Under the pieces are notes generated by a model, which saw only the letters and a program-made list of their open reading frames with translations, was not told the DNA's origin and made no database searches. This document shows positions 25,585 to 35,190 of a DNA stretch of 64,000 nt, one piece after another; within the stretch, counting starts at the first letter, position 1; each line of letters begins with the position of its first letter. The stretch covers positions 1,612,001 through 1,676,000 of the forward strand of contig CBDCCX010000006.1 of NCBI GenBank assembly GCA_965215165.1, given 5' to 3'. Position numbers and translations under genes: made by a program. The DNA is from JANQRZ01 sp965215165. GTDB lineage: Bacteria > Bacteroidota > Rhodothermia > Rhodothermales > JANQRZ01.

Positions 25585-27951
25585 ATGTCCGATCCCGCCG
25601 ACCCTGTCGTTCATGACGCCGCCCTCTACGGGCACGACCGGACCGAGCGGATCGTCGGGCTGCACCTCACGCCGGGCGACGACGGCACCGAGCGGATGCG
25701 GGTCTACCGCCGCCTCGACGAGCACACCGTCGAACACGCCGACGAGCCGTTCTACCCGTTCTTCTTCCTCGCCGACGCCGACCTCCTGCGCGGCTTTCCG
25801 CGCGAGCGGTTCCGGTTCCAAGAGCTGGGCGGCGCGGGCTACTTCCGCTGGCTCGTCGTCTTCCCGAGCCGGGGTGCCTACTGGGACGCCGTCCGGCATG
25901 TCGAGCGCGTGACCGAGACCGCCGCCAAGCGGCCCGAGGAGGTCTACTTCCCCGGACCGCCCGAGCAGCAGTACCTCATGCAGACCGGTCGCACGCTCTT
26001 CAAGGGCATGCACTTCGACGAGCTGTACCGGATGCAGCTCGATATCGAGACCTATTCCAGCGAAGGCGGCTTCCCGAACGCTGACCGTCCCGGCGACGCC
26101 GTCATTATCGTCTCGCTCTCCGACAACCGGGGGTGGACCCGGCTCCTTGACGCGCGCACGCTCCCAGAGAAAACGCTCCTCCAGGAGGTCGTCCGCCTGG
26201 TGCAGGAGAAAAACCCCGACGTGATCGAGGGGCACAACTTCTACGCCTTCGACGCGCCGTATTTGATGACCCGCTGCGCGCGCTGGGGCGTCCCCTTCGC
26301 CATCGGCCGCGACGGATCGGTGCCGCGCACCTTCCCCTCCTCGATGCGCTTCGCCGAGCGGAGCATCGACTTCCCCGCGCTCGACATCGCCGGGCGGCAC
26401 GTGATCGACACCTACTTCCAGGTGATGAGCTACGACGTGTTCAAGCGCGACCTCCCGGCCTACGGGCTCAAAGTAGCTGCCCGGTACTTCGGCTTCGCGC
26501 CCGAGGGCCGAACGTATGTGGACGGGGCCGACATTCCGCGCGTGTGGGACGAGGACCCGGAGCGCCTGCTCGCCTACGCGCTCGACGACGTGGTCGAGAC
26601 CGAGCGCCTCAGCCGGCACCTGTCGGGGAGCACGTTCTACCTCACCCAGATGGTCCCGATGCCCTACGACCAATGCGCCCGCACCGGCCCGGCGGCCAAG
26701 ATCGAAGCCCTCTTCGTCCGGGAGTATCTCCGCGAGCGGCAGGCGCTGCCGAAGGCCGAGTGGGGCAGCCAGACCGTCGGCGGCTACACCGACGTCTTCG
26801 TCACGGGTGTCGTCGGACCGATCGTCTACGCCGACGTGGAGAGCCTCTACCCGAGCATCATGCTCGGCTGGAACGTGCAGCCGAAGGGCGACACCCTCGG
26901 CCTCTTTCCCGACCTGCTCCGCACCCTCACCGATCTGCGCTTCGAAACCAAGCGCTTGATGGGCGAGGCCGCGACGCCCGACGAGCGCGGCGAGCTAGAT
27001 GCCCGACAGACCGCCTACAAGAACATCATCAATTCTTTCTATGGAAATATGGGATTCGGCATGGCAATATTCAATGATTTTGCCGAGGCCGATCGCGTAG
27101 CGGCGACGGGGCAAGACTTGCTCCGCCAGATCATTCGCCTGATCCGGGAGCGCGGCGGGCTCGTGGTCGAGGTGGACACCGATGGGGTGCTCTTCGTCCC
27201 GCCCGACGGGGTGCGCGGCGACGCGGCCGAGCGGGCCTTCGTCGAGACGCTGAGCACCGAGATGCCGGAGGGCATTCGGATCGGGTTCGACGGGCGCTTC
27301 GAGAAGATGCTGTCGTACAAGAAGAAGAACTACGCCCTGCTGCGCTACGACGGGACGCTGAAGTTCAAGGGGTCGTCGCTGGTGTCGCGCTCGTCGGAGC
27401 GCTTCGGGCGGCGGTTCCTTCAGCAGGCCATCCCGCTGCTGCTGAACGAGGACATCCAGGCGCTGCACGACCTCTTCGTCGCCACGCGGGAGCGCATCCT
27501 GGCCCACGACTGGGAGAGCGTCCACTCGTTTCAGCGGACCGAGACGATCAAGGACACGGCGGCGCAGTACCTCGCCGACGTCGAGGACGGCAAACGGTCC
27601 CGGTCGGCGAGCTACGAGCTAGCGCTCCGCCGCGCCGAGACCGGCGGCCCGCCCGTCGCCAAGGGCGACCGGATCAGCTACTACATCGCCGGCTCCGGCG
27701 CGAACGTTACGGCCTTCGAGCAGGCCCGACTCGCGGACGCTTGGGACCCCGAAACACCGGACGAGAACACGGCATACTATCTCAAGCGGCTCGACGAGTT
27801 CGTCTCTAAGTTTACTCCTTTTTTTGCTAACTACCACGACTTCCGCCTGGTGTTTTCCCCCGAAGACCTGTTCGGGTTCGACCCGACCGGCATCGCGCTG
27901 CACCGCACCGAGCGCGACCCGGAAGAGGTGGAAGATGACGTGCCTTTTTAG
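25585..27951 (+). CDS. Family B DNA polymerase with 3'-5' exonuclease
   Basis: 788-residue B-family polymerase. Exonuclease motifs: MQLDIETYSSEG (Exo I, Asp153/Glu155), VIEGHNFYAFDAPYL (Exo II) and YALDDVVETERL (Exo III). Polymerase motifs: VYADVESLYPSIML (motif A, Asp417), AYKNIINSFYGNMGF (motif B) and VEVDTDGVLF (motif C, Asp531 and Asp533). All catalytic carboxylates are intact, so both activities are expected. It is of the size of E. coli Pol II (783), but the motifs (SLYPS, NSFYG, DTDG) are also seen in archaeal and phage-like PolB; a role in repair or restart rather than replication is inferred. No replication or phage genes surround it. Two AT-rich patches (27020-27085, covering motif B, and 27770-27835) stand out from an otherwise GC-rich gene. 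Confidence 0.92.
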   Translation: MSDPADPVVHDAALYGHDRTERIVGLHLTPGDDGTERMRVYRRLDEHTVEHADEPFYPFFFLADADLLRGFPRERFRFQELGGAGYFRWLVVFPSRGAYWDAVRHVERVTETAAKRPEEVYFPGPPEQQYLMQTGRTLFKGMHFDELYRMQLDIETYSSEGGFPNADRPGDAVIIVSLSDNRGWTRLLDARTLPEKTLLQEVVRLVQEKNPDVIEGHNFYAFDAPYLMTRCARWGVPFAIGRDGSVPRTFPSSMRFAERSIDFPALDIAGRHVIDTYFQVMSYDVFKRDLPAYGLKVAARYFGFAPEGRTYVDGADIPRVWDEDPERLLAYALDDVVETERLSRHLSGSTFYLTQMVPMPYDQCARTGPAAKIEALFVREYLRERQALPKAEWGSQTVGGYTDVFVTGVVGPIVYADVESLYPSIMLGWNVQPKGDTLGLFPDLLRTLTDLRFETKRLMGEAATPDERGELDARQTAYKNIINSFYGNMGFGMAIFNDFAEADRVAATGQDLLRQIIRLIRERGGLVVEVDTDGVLFVPPDGVRGDAAERAFVETLSTEMPEGIRIGFDGRFEKMLSYKKKNYALLRYDGTLKFKGSSLVSRSSERFGRRFLQQAIPLLLNEDIQALHDLFVATRERILAHDWESVHSFQRTETIKDTAAQYLADVEDGKRSRSASYELALRRAETGGPPVAKGDRISYYIAGSGANVTAFEQARLADAWDPETPDENTAYYLKRLDEFVSKFTPFFANYHDFRLVFSPEDLFGFDPTGIALHRTERDPEEVEDDVPF

Positions 27952-28143
27952 ACTAGTAGATGATCGTTCTTTCTTGGTGGGCGGCGGCTCTCGAGGCGAA
28001 CGACGCTCTGTCTCAACTTCCTGTCTCAGCCCCCTCCCTAACCGAACCTGCTCCTAACGAAGCCTGTCCGTTGCCGGACCCTGTCTCGCTGCGGTCTGTA
28101 TACCCTGCGCAGCTTCCCTTCCCTTTTACCAACCTCCCTCTCC

Positions 28144-28746
28144 ATGAGACACCTCCTCTTCCTCCTCGCCCTGTGCCTTCCCCTCGCGCTGACCGGCTGC
28201 GCCCGCAGCGGCGAGACCATGATGGAAGGCGAAAGCGGTGGCGGCATGACCGCCGCCGAAGCCGTTCGCACTGCCATCCCCGGTGACATGCTCGCCGGTA
28301 CCTCCCCGAGCGCTACGATCGTCGAGAACGCGATGGCCGTCAGCGACCTGAGCACGCTCGTCGAGGCCCTCAAGGCAGCCGACCTCGTAGACGTGCTAAA
28401 CGGACCGGGTCCCTACACGGTCTTCGCCCCGCTCAACAGTGCCTTCGACCTCACCGATACCGACGAAATGGTGAGGATGGACCTGGACCCGGAGAGCAAG
28501 GACAAGCTCGCCCGGCTCCTCCAGGGACACGTCGTCGAGGGCAAGGTGATGTTCGGCACCCTCAGCGAGGGCCAGGTCGTTGAGACGCTGTCGGGCGCGG
28601 ACTACACCGTCGGCTTCGAAGACGGCAACGCGCTCGAGAAGCGGATCGGCCAGGCGGACATCATGGCCTACGACATCGAGTCCAGCAACGGGGTAATCCA
28701 CGTAATCAACCTCGTCCTCGACGATGAGGGTTTCTTCAACCAGTAG
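28144..28746 (+). CDS. Fasciclin (FAS1) domain lipoprotein
   Basis: 200 residues. The lipoprotein signal LLFLLALCLPLALTGCARSG has lipobox LTGC, then a Met/Gly/Glu-rich linker, and a single FAS1 domain from about residue 58: SATIVENAMAVSDLSTLVEA, the H1 motif GPYTVFAPLNSAFDLTD, LLQGHVVEGKVMFGTL (H2-like) and the end SNGVIHVINLVLDDEGFF, as in canonical fasciclin ends (NGvIHvID-VL-P). Family members mediate adhesion or matrix contact; here it would be outer-membrane or surface anchored. Monocistronic, with a strong hairpin terminator 22 bp after the stop. Confidence 0.92.
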   Translation: MRHLLFLLALCLPLALTGCARSGETMMEGESGGGMTAAEAVRTAIPGDMLAGTSPSATIVENAMAVSDLSTLVEALKAADLVDVLNGPGPYTVFAPLNSAFDLTDTDEMVRMDLDPESKDKLARLLQGHVVEGKVMFGTLSEGQVVETLSGADYTVGFEDGNALEKRIGQADIMAYDIESSNGVIHVINLVLDDEGFFNQ

Positions 28747-28767
28747 GCTCTTCTGCGACTTCTTCTC

Positions 28768-28810
28768 GGGGACGGCCGGGGCATCCAGCCCGGCCGTCCC
28801 CGTCGCGTTT
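28768..28810 (+). terminator. Strong hairpin terminator between convergent genes
   Basis: A perfect 13-bp stem, GGGGACGGCCGGG (28768-28780) with CCCGGCCGTCCCC (28789-28801), loop GCATCCAG, then GTCGCGTTT. It lies between the fasciclin gene and the convergent DUF4249 gene. The T-run is short, so termination may rely on stem stability and may serve both directions. Confidence 0.75.
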
Positions 28811-28831
28811 AAATAGCGGCCGGCTCTCCAG

Positions 28832-29752
28832 CTACGGGGCCGCGATGAACGTCGTCACGGTGTCGGCTTGGGCGAGGCTGCCGAAGACGCCGATGCCGTT
28901 CTCGACGTTCGAGAGCACGCGCTGAATCTCGCCGGGCGAGAGCGTGGTCGGGTTGAACTGCGCGTCGCGGCTGCGGAGGAAGTCGTAGAGCGCATCGTCG
29001 AGCGCGTTCACGGTGAAGGCGTTAGGGCCGAAGTAGCTGATGGCGTACCACGGCACGCGCAGCCGGAGCGCCCCGCCGGGGAGGCGCTCGTAGTTGGCCT
29101 CGTTCAGGAGGGGCGACGAGGTCACGACGGCCCGTTCGGGGTCGAGGGCTCCGTTCTCCACGAACGAGGCAGCCGTCGGGGTGAGCGGGTAGAGCGCCGG
29201 GGCGAGGGCCCGCACGTTGAAGATGAACACGCCCTGGCGCGGCCCCGCTCGCAGCGACACGTCGACCGGTGGGGACGGAGCCTCGATGTCGTAGCGCAGT
29301 GTGTCCGGTATGGCGCGGGCCACCCGGAACGTGTCCGGCACCGTGGTTTCGGCGCGAATGAGCGTCCCCGCCGGGACGAGGCCGAGCGCCGCAGGCACCT
29401 CCACCTCCAGCCGGTAGCGGCGGTTCGGAAGCACGACCGGTTTCGGCCGCGCAGTGGGGCGGTACGTGCCTGCGTCGCTGTCTGCCTTCATGTCCTCCTG
29501 GAAGGGGAAGACCTCCTCCACGGACCCGTCGGCGGCGAGGAGAGCGACGCGCACCGTCGCGCCGGAGAGGGCGAAGGCCTCGAACGAATAGGGGACCTCG
29601 ACCGGCGCGCTCTGCGAGAGCCGCACCTTCCCCATCGGCTGCCCCGCGATGAGCGTCCCCTCCACCACGACCTCGGGCCGGAACGTTTCTTCGGCGAGGT
29701 CGCAACCGGCGAGGAGGGCGAGTAGCAGGAGAAGAGACAGCGGTCGGGTCAT
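28832..29752 (-). CDS. DUF4249 lipoprotein partner of the TonB-dependent receptor
   Basis: 306 residues. Lipoprotein signal RPLSLLLLLALLAGCDLAEE (lipobox LAGC). The mature part has the DUF4249 pattern: an early VVVEGTLIAGQPMGKVRLSQ ('vvV-G-l--g----V-lS-s'), a carboxypeptidase-like beta region (LSGATVRVALLAADGSVEEV), PNRRYRLEVEVPAALGLVPA and AETTVPDTFRV. DUF4249 genes are typically found directly next to a SusC-like TonB receptor in Bacteroidota; here the receptor ends 57 bp upstream on the same strand (29810), consistent with an operon in which the lipoprotein caps or assists the receptor at the outer membrane. The substrate is unknown. Confidence 0.87.
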   Translation of the reverse strand: MTRPLSLLLLLALLAGCDLAEETFRPEVVVEGTLIAGQPMGKVRLSQSAPVEVPYSFEAFALSGATVRVALLAADGSVEEVFPFQEDMKADSDAGTYRPTARPKPVVLPNRRYRLEVEVPAALGLVPAGTLIRAETTVPDTFRVARAIPDTLRYDIEAPSPPVDVSLRAGPRQGVFIFNVRALAPALYPLTPTAASFVENGALDPERAVVTSSPLLNEANYERLPGGALRLRVPWYAISYFGPNAFTVNALDDALYDFLRSRDAQFNPTTLSPGEIQRVLSNVENGIGVFGSLAQADTVTTFIAAP

Positions 29753-29809
29753 AGAATCGTACCGAGTAAGAGATAGAGCGCCCTTGAGTTTTACGCCTTC
29801 CGTTCCCCC

Positions 29810-32140
29810 TCAAAAGTCCACCGTCAGCGAGACGTTGGGCAGGAAGGGCAGCATCCGCACCGGCGTATCGACGGGCGAGTTCTCGAAGTCCACCTGGTTG
29901 AACCAGACGTTGCGGCGCGAATAGGCATTGATGGCCTGGAGCCGCAGCTCGTAGTCCCCGATCCCGCGCACCACCCCCGTCTTGGTCAGGCCGATGTCGG
30001 CGCGGTGGTAGGCCGGGAGGCGGGAGCGGTTGAACCCGGGCGTGAGGACGACGTCGCCGTTGACGTTTCCCAGCGGGAGCTGGATGTGGGTTCGGCCGGT
30101 AGGCCGCGTGTAGGCCTGGCCGGTGGCGTAGACGAAGGCTCCGGTGAGGGTCCAGCCGCGCCCGACCTCCAGGTTCGCCACGACGGCCACGTCGTGCCGG
30201 CGGTCGTACTTCGGCGAGAAGAACTGCGGCCGGCCGTCGGGGCCGGGGTTGACGGCGCTCCCGTCGGCCCCCGTGAAGCGGCGCTGCGTCAGGCCGAGCG
30301 TGTAGGAGACGAACCCGTGGAGGCGGCCGAGGGGCCGCTCGACCAGGACTTCGAGGCCGGTCGCGTAGCCGTCGCCCGAGCGGAAGAGGTCCGCGTAGCG
30401 CAGCCCAGCGGGGTCCGGGATCGTCGGGTCCAGCTCGAAGAGGTCGCGGAGCGTGCGGACGTAGCCCTCGACGTCGACCCCGAGGTTCGGGAGCGGGCGC
30501 GTCTTGAGGCCGAGGATGAGCTGATCGCCCCAGGCGGGCGGGATGTCGTCCTGGGTGGTAACCCACACGTCGAAGCCGGAGAAGGCCTCGTTCGAGATGA
30601 GCGTCAGGAACTGGTAGTAGCGGCCGTAGGCGGCCTGGGCGCGGACCCGCTCGCCGAGGGCGCGCTCGACCTGGAGGCGCGGCTCCAGGCGGAGGTAATC
30701 GCCGGAGGAGAAGTAGTTGGCGCGGAGGCCGCCGGTGAGCGTCCAGACCGGGCTCGGGCGGAGCGTCGTCTGCAAGTAGCCCGAGGCGTAGTCCGTCTCG
30801 GTGCGCGAGGCGAGGATCTCGCGCCCGTCGAAGTCTTGGGCGTATTGGAGCGAGAGGTGGCCGCCCCAGAAGCCGCCCTTGACCTCGACGGCGCGGCTTG
30901 CCAGCCACTCCACGTCGCCCTTTGCCGAGACGTCGTCGACCGAGTTTCGGCGTCCGCGTTGGACGCCGGCGACTTCGGCGGTCGGGGTGCTGACGTACCG
31001 CGAGCCGGTAAGCCGAAGCGTGGCGAAGACGCGGTCCGAGAGGATGCGGGTGTAGCGGACGCTGCCGGTGCGGTTGCCGTAGCGGAGGTCGAAACGGGCG
31101 TCTTGGGCGAAGGGGAACTTGACGTCGTCGGCCCCGGCGTAGAGCGCCAGCGAGAAGCGGTCGTCGGGCGAGGTCTCGACGTTGACCTTGGCGTTGACGT
31201 CGTAGAAGAAGAAGCCCTCGGGGATGAAGTCCTCGCGCTCGCGGAGCGCGGCGAGCACCGGCTCGAGCGTCGAGCGCCGGACCGCCAGGAACCACGAGCC
31301 GCGCGCGCCGCCGAGCCGGAGCGGCCCCTCGACGTTGACGCGGCTGGCGAGCAGCCCGACGCTCGCCTTGCCGTCGAGCCGGTTGCGGTTGCCGTCGCGG
31401 TTGTAGACGTCGATCACGCTCCCGAGGCGACCGCCGTACTCCGCTGGGTAGCCGCCTTTGTGGACGCGCACGTCCTTGATGGCGTCGGTGTTGAACGTCG
31501 AGAAGAAGCCGAAGAAGTGGGTCGGGTTGTAGACCGTCGTCTGGTCGAGCAGGATCAGGGTCTGGTCCGGCGAGCCGCCGCGGACGTAGAGCTTGGACGA
31601 GAAGTCGCTGGCGGCCTTGACGCCGGGCAGGAGCTGGAGCCCGCGGAAGAGGTCGTTCTCGACCGTCGACGGGAGCTGCTGGATGAGCTGCATCGGGACG
31701 TGCTGCACGCCGACGGCCTTCTGCTCGCGCGTCCCGGCCTCGACGACGACGGCGTCGCCCTCCAGGGTCGCCGGCACCAGGGAGAAGTCGAACCGTCGGC
31801 GCTCGCCCGGCTCGAGCGTCAGCGCGAGGCGGCGCGGGGCGTAGCCGACGTACGAGGCCTCCAGGACGACCTCGCCCGGAGGCACCCCCGCGAGCACGTA
31901 GAAGCCCTGGTTGTTGGTCGCCGCGCCGGTTCGGGCGCTCCCGTCCTCGCCCTCGACGGCGATGCTCGCCAGGATCAGCGTTTCCCCCGTCGCAGCGTCG
32001 CGGACGGTGCCGCTGACGGAGGCCGCCTCGCCGGAGACCGTCTTGCCGGAGGCCGGAGCGCTGGGCTCCTGCGCGTCGGCAGAACCGGACGCAAGCGAGA
32101 GCGCGAATAGGACGGCAGCGACGAGGGATAAACGAGACAT
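29810..32140 (-). CDS. TonB-dependent outer-membrane receptor
   Basis: 776 residues from the ATG at 32140 (MSRLSLVAAVLFALSLASGS, signal peptide ending ADA-Q). Next come a carboxypeptidase-regulatory-like/CarboxypepD_reg domain (VSGTVRDAATGETLILASIA ... GFYVLAGVPPGEVVLEASYV), a plug domain (MQLIQQLPSTVENDLFRGLQ, LPGVKAASDFSSKLYVRGGS, IKDVRVHKGGYPAEYGGRLG) and a 22-strand-type barrel ending NVSLTVDF, with the terminal Phe required for barrel insertion. With the DUF4249 lipoprotein just downstream this forms a typical import pair powered by TonB such as those at 21-22.5 kb. The substrate cannot be told. The upstream ATG at 32191 adds an Arg-rich extension before the signal peptide and is unlikely to be used. 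Confidence 0.94.
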   Translation of the reverse strand: MSRLSLVAAVLFALSLASGSADAQEPSAPASGKTVSGEAASVSGTVRDAATGETLILASIAVEGEDGSARTGAATNNQGFYVLAGVPPGEVVLEASYVGYAPRRLALTLEPGERRRFDFSLVPATLEGDAVVVEAGTREQKAVGVQHVPMQLIQQLPSTVENDLFRGLQLLPGVKAASDFSSKLYVRGGSPDQTLILLDQTTVYNPTHFFGFFSTFNTDAIKDVRVHKGGYPAEYGGRLGSVIDVYNRDGNRNRLDGKASVGLLASRVNVEGPLRLGGARGSWFLAVRRSTLEPVLAALREREDFIPEGFFFYDVNAKVNVETSPDDRFSLALYAGADDVKFPFAQDARFDLRYGNRTGSVRYTRILSDRVFATLRLTGSRYVSTPTAEVAGVQRGRRNSVDDVSAKGDVEWLASRAVEVKGGFWGGHLSLQYAQDFDGREILASRTETDYASGYLQTTLRPSPVWTLTGGLRANYFSSGDYLRLEPRLQVERALGERVRAQAAYGRYYQFLTLISNEAFSGFDVWVTTQDDIPPAWGDQLILGLKTRPLPNLGVDVEGYVRTLRDLFELDPTIPDPAGLRYADLFRSGDGYATGLEVLVERPLGRLHGFVSYTLGLTQRRFTGADGSAVNPGPDGRPQFFSPKYDRRHDVAVVANLEVGRGWTLTGAFVYATGQAYTRPTGRTHIQLPLGNVNGDVVLTPGFNRSRLPAYHRADIGLTKTGVVRGIGDYELRLQAINAYSRRNVWFNQVDFENSPVDTPVRMLPFLPNVSLTVDF

Positions 32141-32432
32141 GGCGAGGAGGTGTCGGCGACGCGCAGCCGCGGCGGGAGAATACGGGCGCACGCCGTGCTC
32201 TCCTACAAACCTCTAGCCCCCGTCTTTCTCCTGCTCGGGTTGTCGCCTTTTCGTACCGTGCGCGTGCGCCTGATAGCTCAGACGCGGCGGTAGCTCCACG
32301 CCCCGTCCCGGTGCGCCAACGGAACACGGGACCCGGGCCCGTTGACCCGTAGGGCAACGGACAATGGGTTGACCACCAATGATCTAGCGTCTTACCCTGC
32401 TTTCGGAATCGATCACCTAGCTCTGTACCGTC

Positions 32433-35132
32433 ATGCGCTTACTCATCACACTTCTCGCTTCCCTGTTTCTCTCCATCCCCTCTGTCGCTCAAAGGCCCGG
32501 CGACTGCGACCTCGGCACCGCCCAAACCGATCTCGACGACAGCGGCGTCCGCGCACGCCTCCTCAACACTGGCAGCCTCTTCTTCGGCGTGGGAGCGGAG
32601 GCCGATTACATCGTGCCGCAGGCCAGCGGGAACTCTGCTATCTTCGCCTCCGCCATCTGGATCGGCGGACTGGTCAACGGCGAGCTTCGCGCGGCCGGCT
32701 CGCGCTACACCGACTTCGAGTTCTGGCCCGGCCCGCTGAACGAGGGTGCGACACTGCCGCGCCCCTTCGACTGCTCGGCCTTCGACCGCATCTGGGTCGT
32801 CAGCCGCGCCGAGGTCGAGGTCTACGACGCCACCGGTACGGCCACCGACGACCTCGAAGACTGGCCGGTGGTGCTCGGCGCTCCCGTCTTGGACGGCGAC
32901 GGGGTGGCGGGCAACTACAACCTCGAAGGCGGCGACCGGCCGCTCGTCTACGGCACCGAGACCGCCTTCTGGGTGATGAACGACGTGGGCAACGAGCACG
33001 ACGAAACAGAGACGCCGCCGATTGGCCTGGAGGTGCGCGTGACGGCGTTCAGCATCGCACATGAGAAGAAGGCACTGCACTGGGGGACGTTCTACCGCTA
33101 TGAGCTCGTCAACCGCAACACCGCGCCCTTCACCGACGCCTACCTCGGGTTGTTCCTGGACCCGGACCTGGGAAACGCATCCGACGATTACGTCGGTGTG
33201 GACACGACGCGGAGCATGGCCTTCACCTACAACGCCGACGACGAGGACGATGTCTACCGCTCGCCACCGCCAGCCGTGGGCTACGACTTCCTGACCGGGG
33301 CTGGCTCGCACCTCTTTTTCATCGGCAGCGGGCCGCCGGAGCTGACCGACCCCGGGGTGGGCGAGGAGTATTACAACGTGATGCAGGGGCTCGCGCCAAA
33401 CGGGCACCCTATTACCGCCTTCGGTAACGGCATCACGGGGCAAGGCGAGGTAACGACCTGGGCGTTCCCTGGTGACCCGGCTGAGGAAGCGTTCTGGAGC
33501 GAGGTCAACAACGACGGCACGGGCCGCGACAACCCACCTGGCGACCGGCGGCAGGTGATCTCGACAGAGGCCTTCTCGATCCCGCCCGGCGGCAGCCACA
33601 CTGTCGATATCGCGATCCTCTTCGCCGTGGGCACCGGCCACCTGAACTCGGTCACGGCACTCAAGGCGGCTTCCGACCTGGTTCAGAGCCGCTACGACGC
33701 AGGCACGCTCTTCGCCCCCTTCCCCGGCCCGACGCCTGTGGCGCTCGCCGCGCCGGGTCTCCGCACCCCGGACCAGAACGCGGCGTTTCTGGACGAGCCG
33801 GTGCTGTTCTCCTGGACGCCGGTCGACGGCGCGACGCACTACCAGCTCGACGTGGCTGCCACGCCAGACTTCGCAGACCCCGAGACGTACTTCACCTTCG
33901 TTCCCAGCCGAACAGTCGATCTAGAGGTGCCAGTCAACCGGCCCGTCCGGCGCTTCTGGCGGGTCCGCGCCTTCGGCCCCGTCGCCCAGAGCACCTTTAG
34001 CGGGACGCGCCGCCTCACCCTCCAGACCGGCGACGCGACGACCTTTGCCGACGGCGACGCCATCGTCGAGGTCGCTCGCCCCGGCACCGAGGTCTGCCCG
34101 CCCGGTGCCAGCGACGAAGGCTGCCGGTTTTTCGGGGGCAACACGGTCTGGCTCAGCGCCAACAGCACCGGCGATTACCTGGTGACCAACCCGTTCAACG
34201 ACCTCAGAGACCTGCTCCCCTTTGGTCCGGTGTTCGAGGGCGATAGCTTCGAGATGCGCTTCACCGAGGCCTGCGCCGAGGTCGGCGCGTGCCTCGGCGT
34301 CTACGCCGACGCCGCCCCCGGCTCCGGCCGGGACGAGATCGCGGGCGTCCCCTTCGAGCTGTGGAACGTCGGTGCCGAGGACGGCCCCGGTGACGACACG
34401 CGCATGATCCCGCTCCTCCGTGGCGCTGCCGCCCTGGTAGCCTGGTCCGACGCGTTCCCGAGCGTGCAGCCCGTTCTCGTCGATGGCGACACCCTGCTGC
34501 TCTCGGTCACGCACCAGGTGATCGGGGTGATGCCCGACCGGCCCACCGGCTACGCGCTCTTCGAGGTGGCCGCCGAGGGCTTCGGCGGGCCGGGGGCGAG
34601 CTACGACCCCGAGGCCGACGGCGACACCCAGATCGACACCTACATCGACCGGGGCACCGGCGAAAAGCGGGAGTGCCAGAGCCAGGGCTACTACGTCGAC
34701 TTCTGCTACCGAGGAGCAAACCTCCGCTTCGTCGGCGTCATCGGCGATTTCGACGGCTTCGTGCTGGCCGATTTCGCCGGCGACGGGACCACGCCGCCGC
34801 CCGGCACCACGATCCGCTTTCTCACCTCGGACGGGCCGCTCACTGTCGGCGAGGACGACCCGCTTCCGAGCGCGCCTACGCTCGGCGCGGCCTACCCGAA
34901 CCCCTTCGGCACACGCGCGACGGTGCCGCTCGAAATCGCCGAGGCAGGACGGGTGCGCTTGGCGGTCTACGACGTGCTCGGGCGCGAGGTGGTGGTGCTC
35001 CTCGACCGCGAGCTAGAGGCCGCGTCGCACCACGTCGCTTTCTCGGGCGCGGGCCTGGCGAGCGGGGTCTACTTCGTCGTGCTCGAGGCAGATGGGCAGC
35101 GCCGGGCCAGGAAGGTGATGCTCGTGCGCTAG
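32433..35132 (+). CDS. Large secreted protein with T9SS type A sorting domain
   Basis: 899 residues. Signal peptide RLLITLLASLFLSIPSVAQ, then a long beta-rich body beginning LNTGSLFFGVGAEADYIVPQ and SAIFASAIWIGGLVNGELRA, which I recognise as typical of Bacteroidota 'IWIGG' secreted proteins. A fibronectin-like stretch (LFSWTPVDGATHYQLDVAAT) follows in the middle, and the C-terminal type A sorting domain runs from ~815: LGAAYPNPFGTRATVPLEIA, VRLAVYDVLGREVVVLL and SGVYFVVLEADGQRRARKVM. The T9SS would export it and the sortase PorU would remove the C-terminal domain. Function unknown. A terminator and a 17-bp tandem repeat follow immediately. The 292-bp gap before it, shared with the divergent receptor gene, shows nothing I can name. 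Confidence 0.9.
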   Translation: MRLLITLLASLFLSIPSVAQRPGDCDLGTAQTDLDDSGVRARLLNTGSLFFGVGAEADYIVPQASGNSAIFASAIWIGGLVNGELRAAGSRYTDFEFWPGPLNEGATLPRPFDCSAFDRIWVVSRAEVEVYDATGTATDDLEDWPVVLGAPVLDGDGVAGNYNLEGGDRPLVYGTETAFWVMNDVGNEHDETETPPIGLEVRVTAFSIAHEKKALHWGTFYRYELVNRNTAPFTDAYLGLFLDPDLGNASDDYVGVDTTRSMAFTYNADDEDDVYRSPPPAVGYDFLTGAGSHLFFIGSGPPELTDPGVGEEYYNVMQGLAPNGHPITAFGNGITGQGEVTTWAFPGDPAEEAFWSEVNNDGTGRDNPPGDRRQVISTEAFSIPPGGSHTVDIAILFAVGTGHLNSVTALKAASDLVQSRYDAGTLFAPFPGPTPVALAAPGLRTPDQNAAFLDEPVLFSWTPVDGATHYQLDVAATPDFADPETYFTFVPSRTVDLEVPVNRPVRRFWRVRAFGPVAQSTFSGTRRLTLQTGDATTFADGDAIVEVARPGTEVCPPGASDEGCRFFGGNTVWLSANSTGDYLVTNPFNDLRDLLPFGPVFEGDSFEMRFTEACAEVGACLGVYADAAPGSGRDEIAGVPFELWNVGAEDGPGDDTRMIPLLRGAAALVAWSDAFPSVQPVLVDGDTLLLSVTHQVIGVMPDRPTGYALFEVAAEGFGGPGASYDPEADGDTQIDTYIDRGTGEKRECQSQGYYVDFCYRGANLRFVGVIGDFDGFVLADFAGDGTTPPPGTTIRFLTSDGPLTVGEDDPLPSAPTLGAAYPNPFGTRATVPLEIAEAGRVRLAVYDVLGREVVVLLDRELEAASHHVAFSGAGLASGVYFVVLEADGQRRARKVMLVR

Positions 35133-35143
35133 GGCGTCGGGCA

Positions 35144-35190
35144 GCGTCGGCGACCTCGGGCGTGCTCCGCCGAGGCCGCCGACGCTTTTT
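35144..35190 (+). terminator. Rho-independent terminator after the T9SS gene
   Basis: GCGTCGGCG-A-CCTCGG (35144-35159) pairs with CCGAGG-C-CGCCGACGC (35170-35185), with one internal mismatch, then TTTTT. Its T-tract is the first unit of the 17-bp tandem repeat. Confidence 0.85.

Noticed and set aside
32250..32330. tRNA-like phrase (GATAGCTCAGACGCGGCGGTAGCTCC) upstream of the T9SS gene
   Set aside because: It resembles a D arm, but no acceptor, anticodon or T arm can be formed around it.
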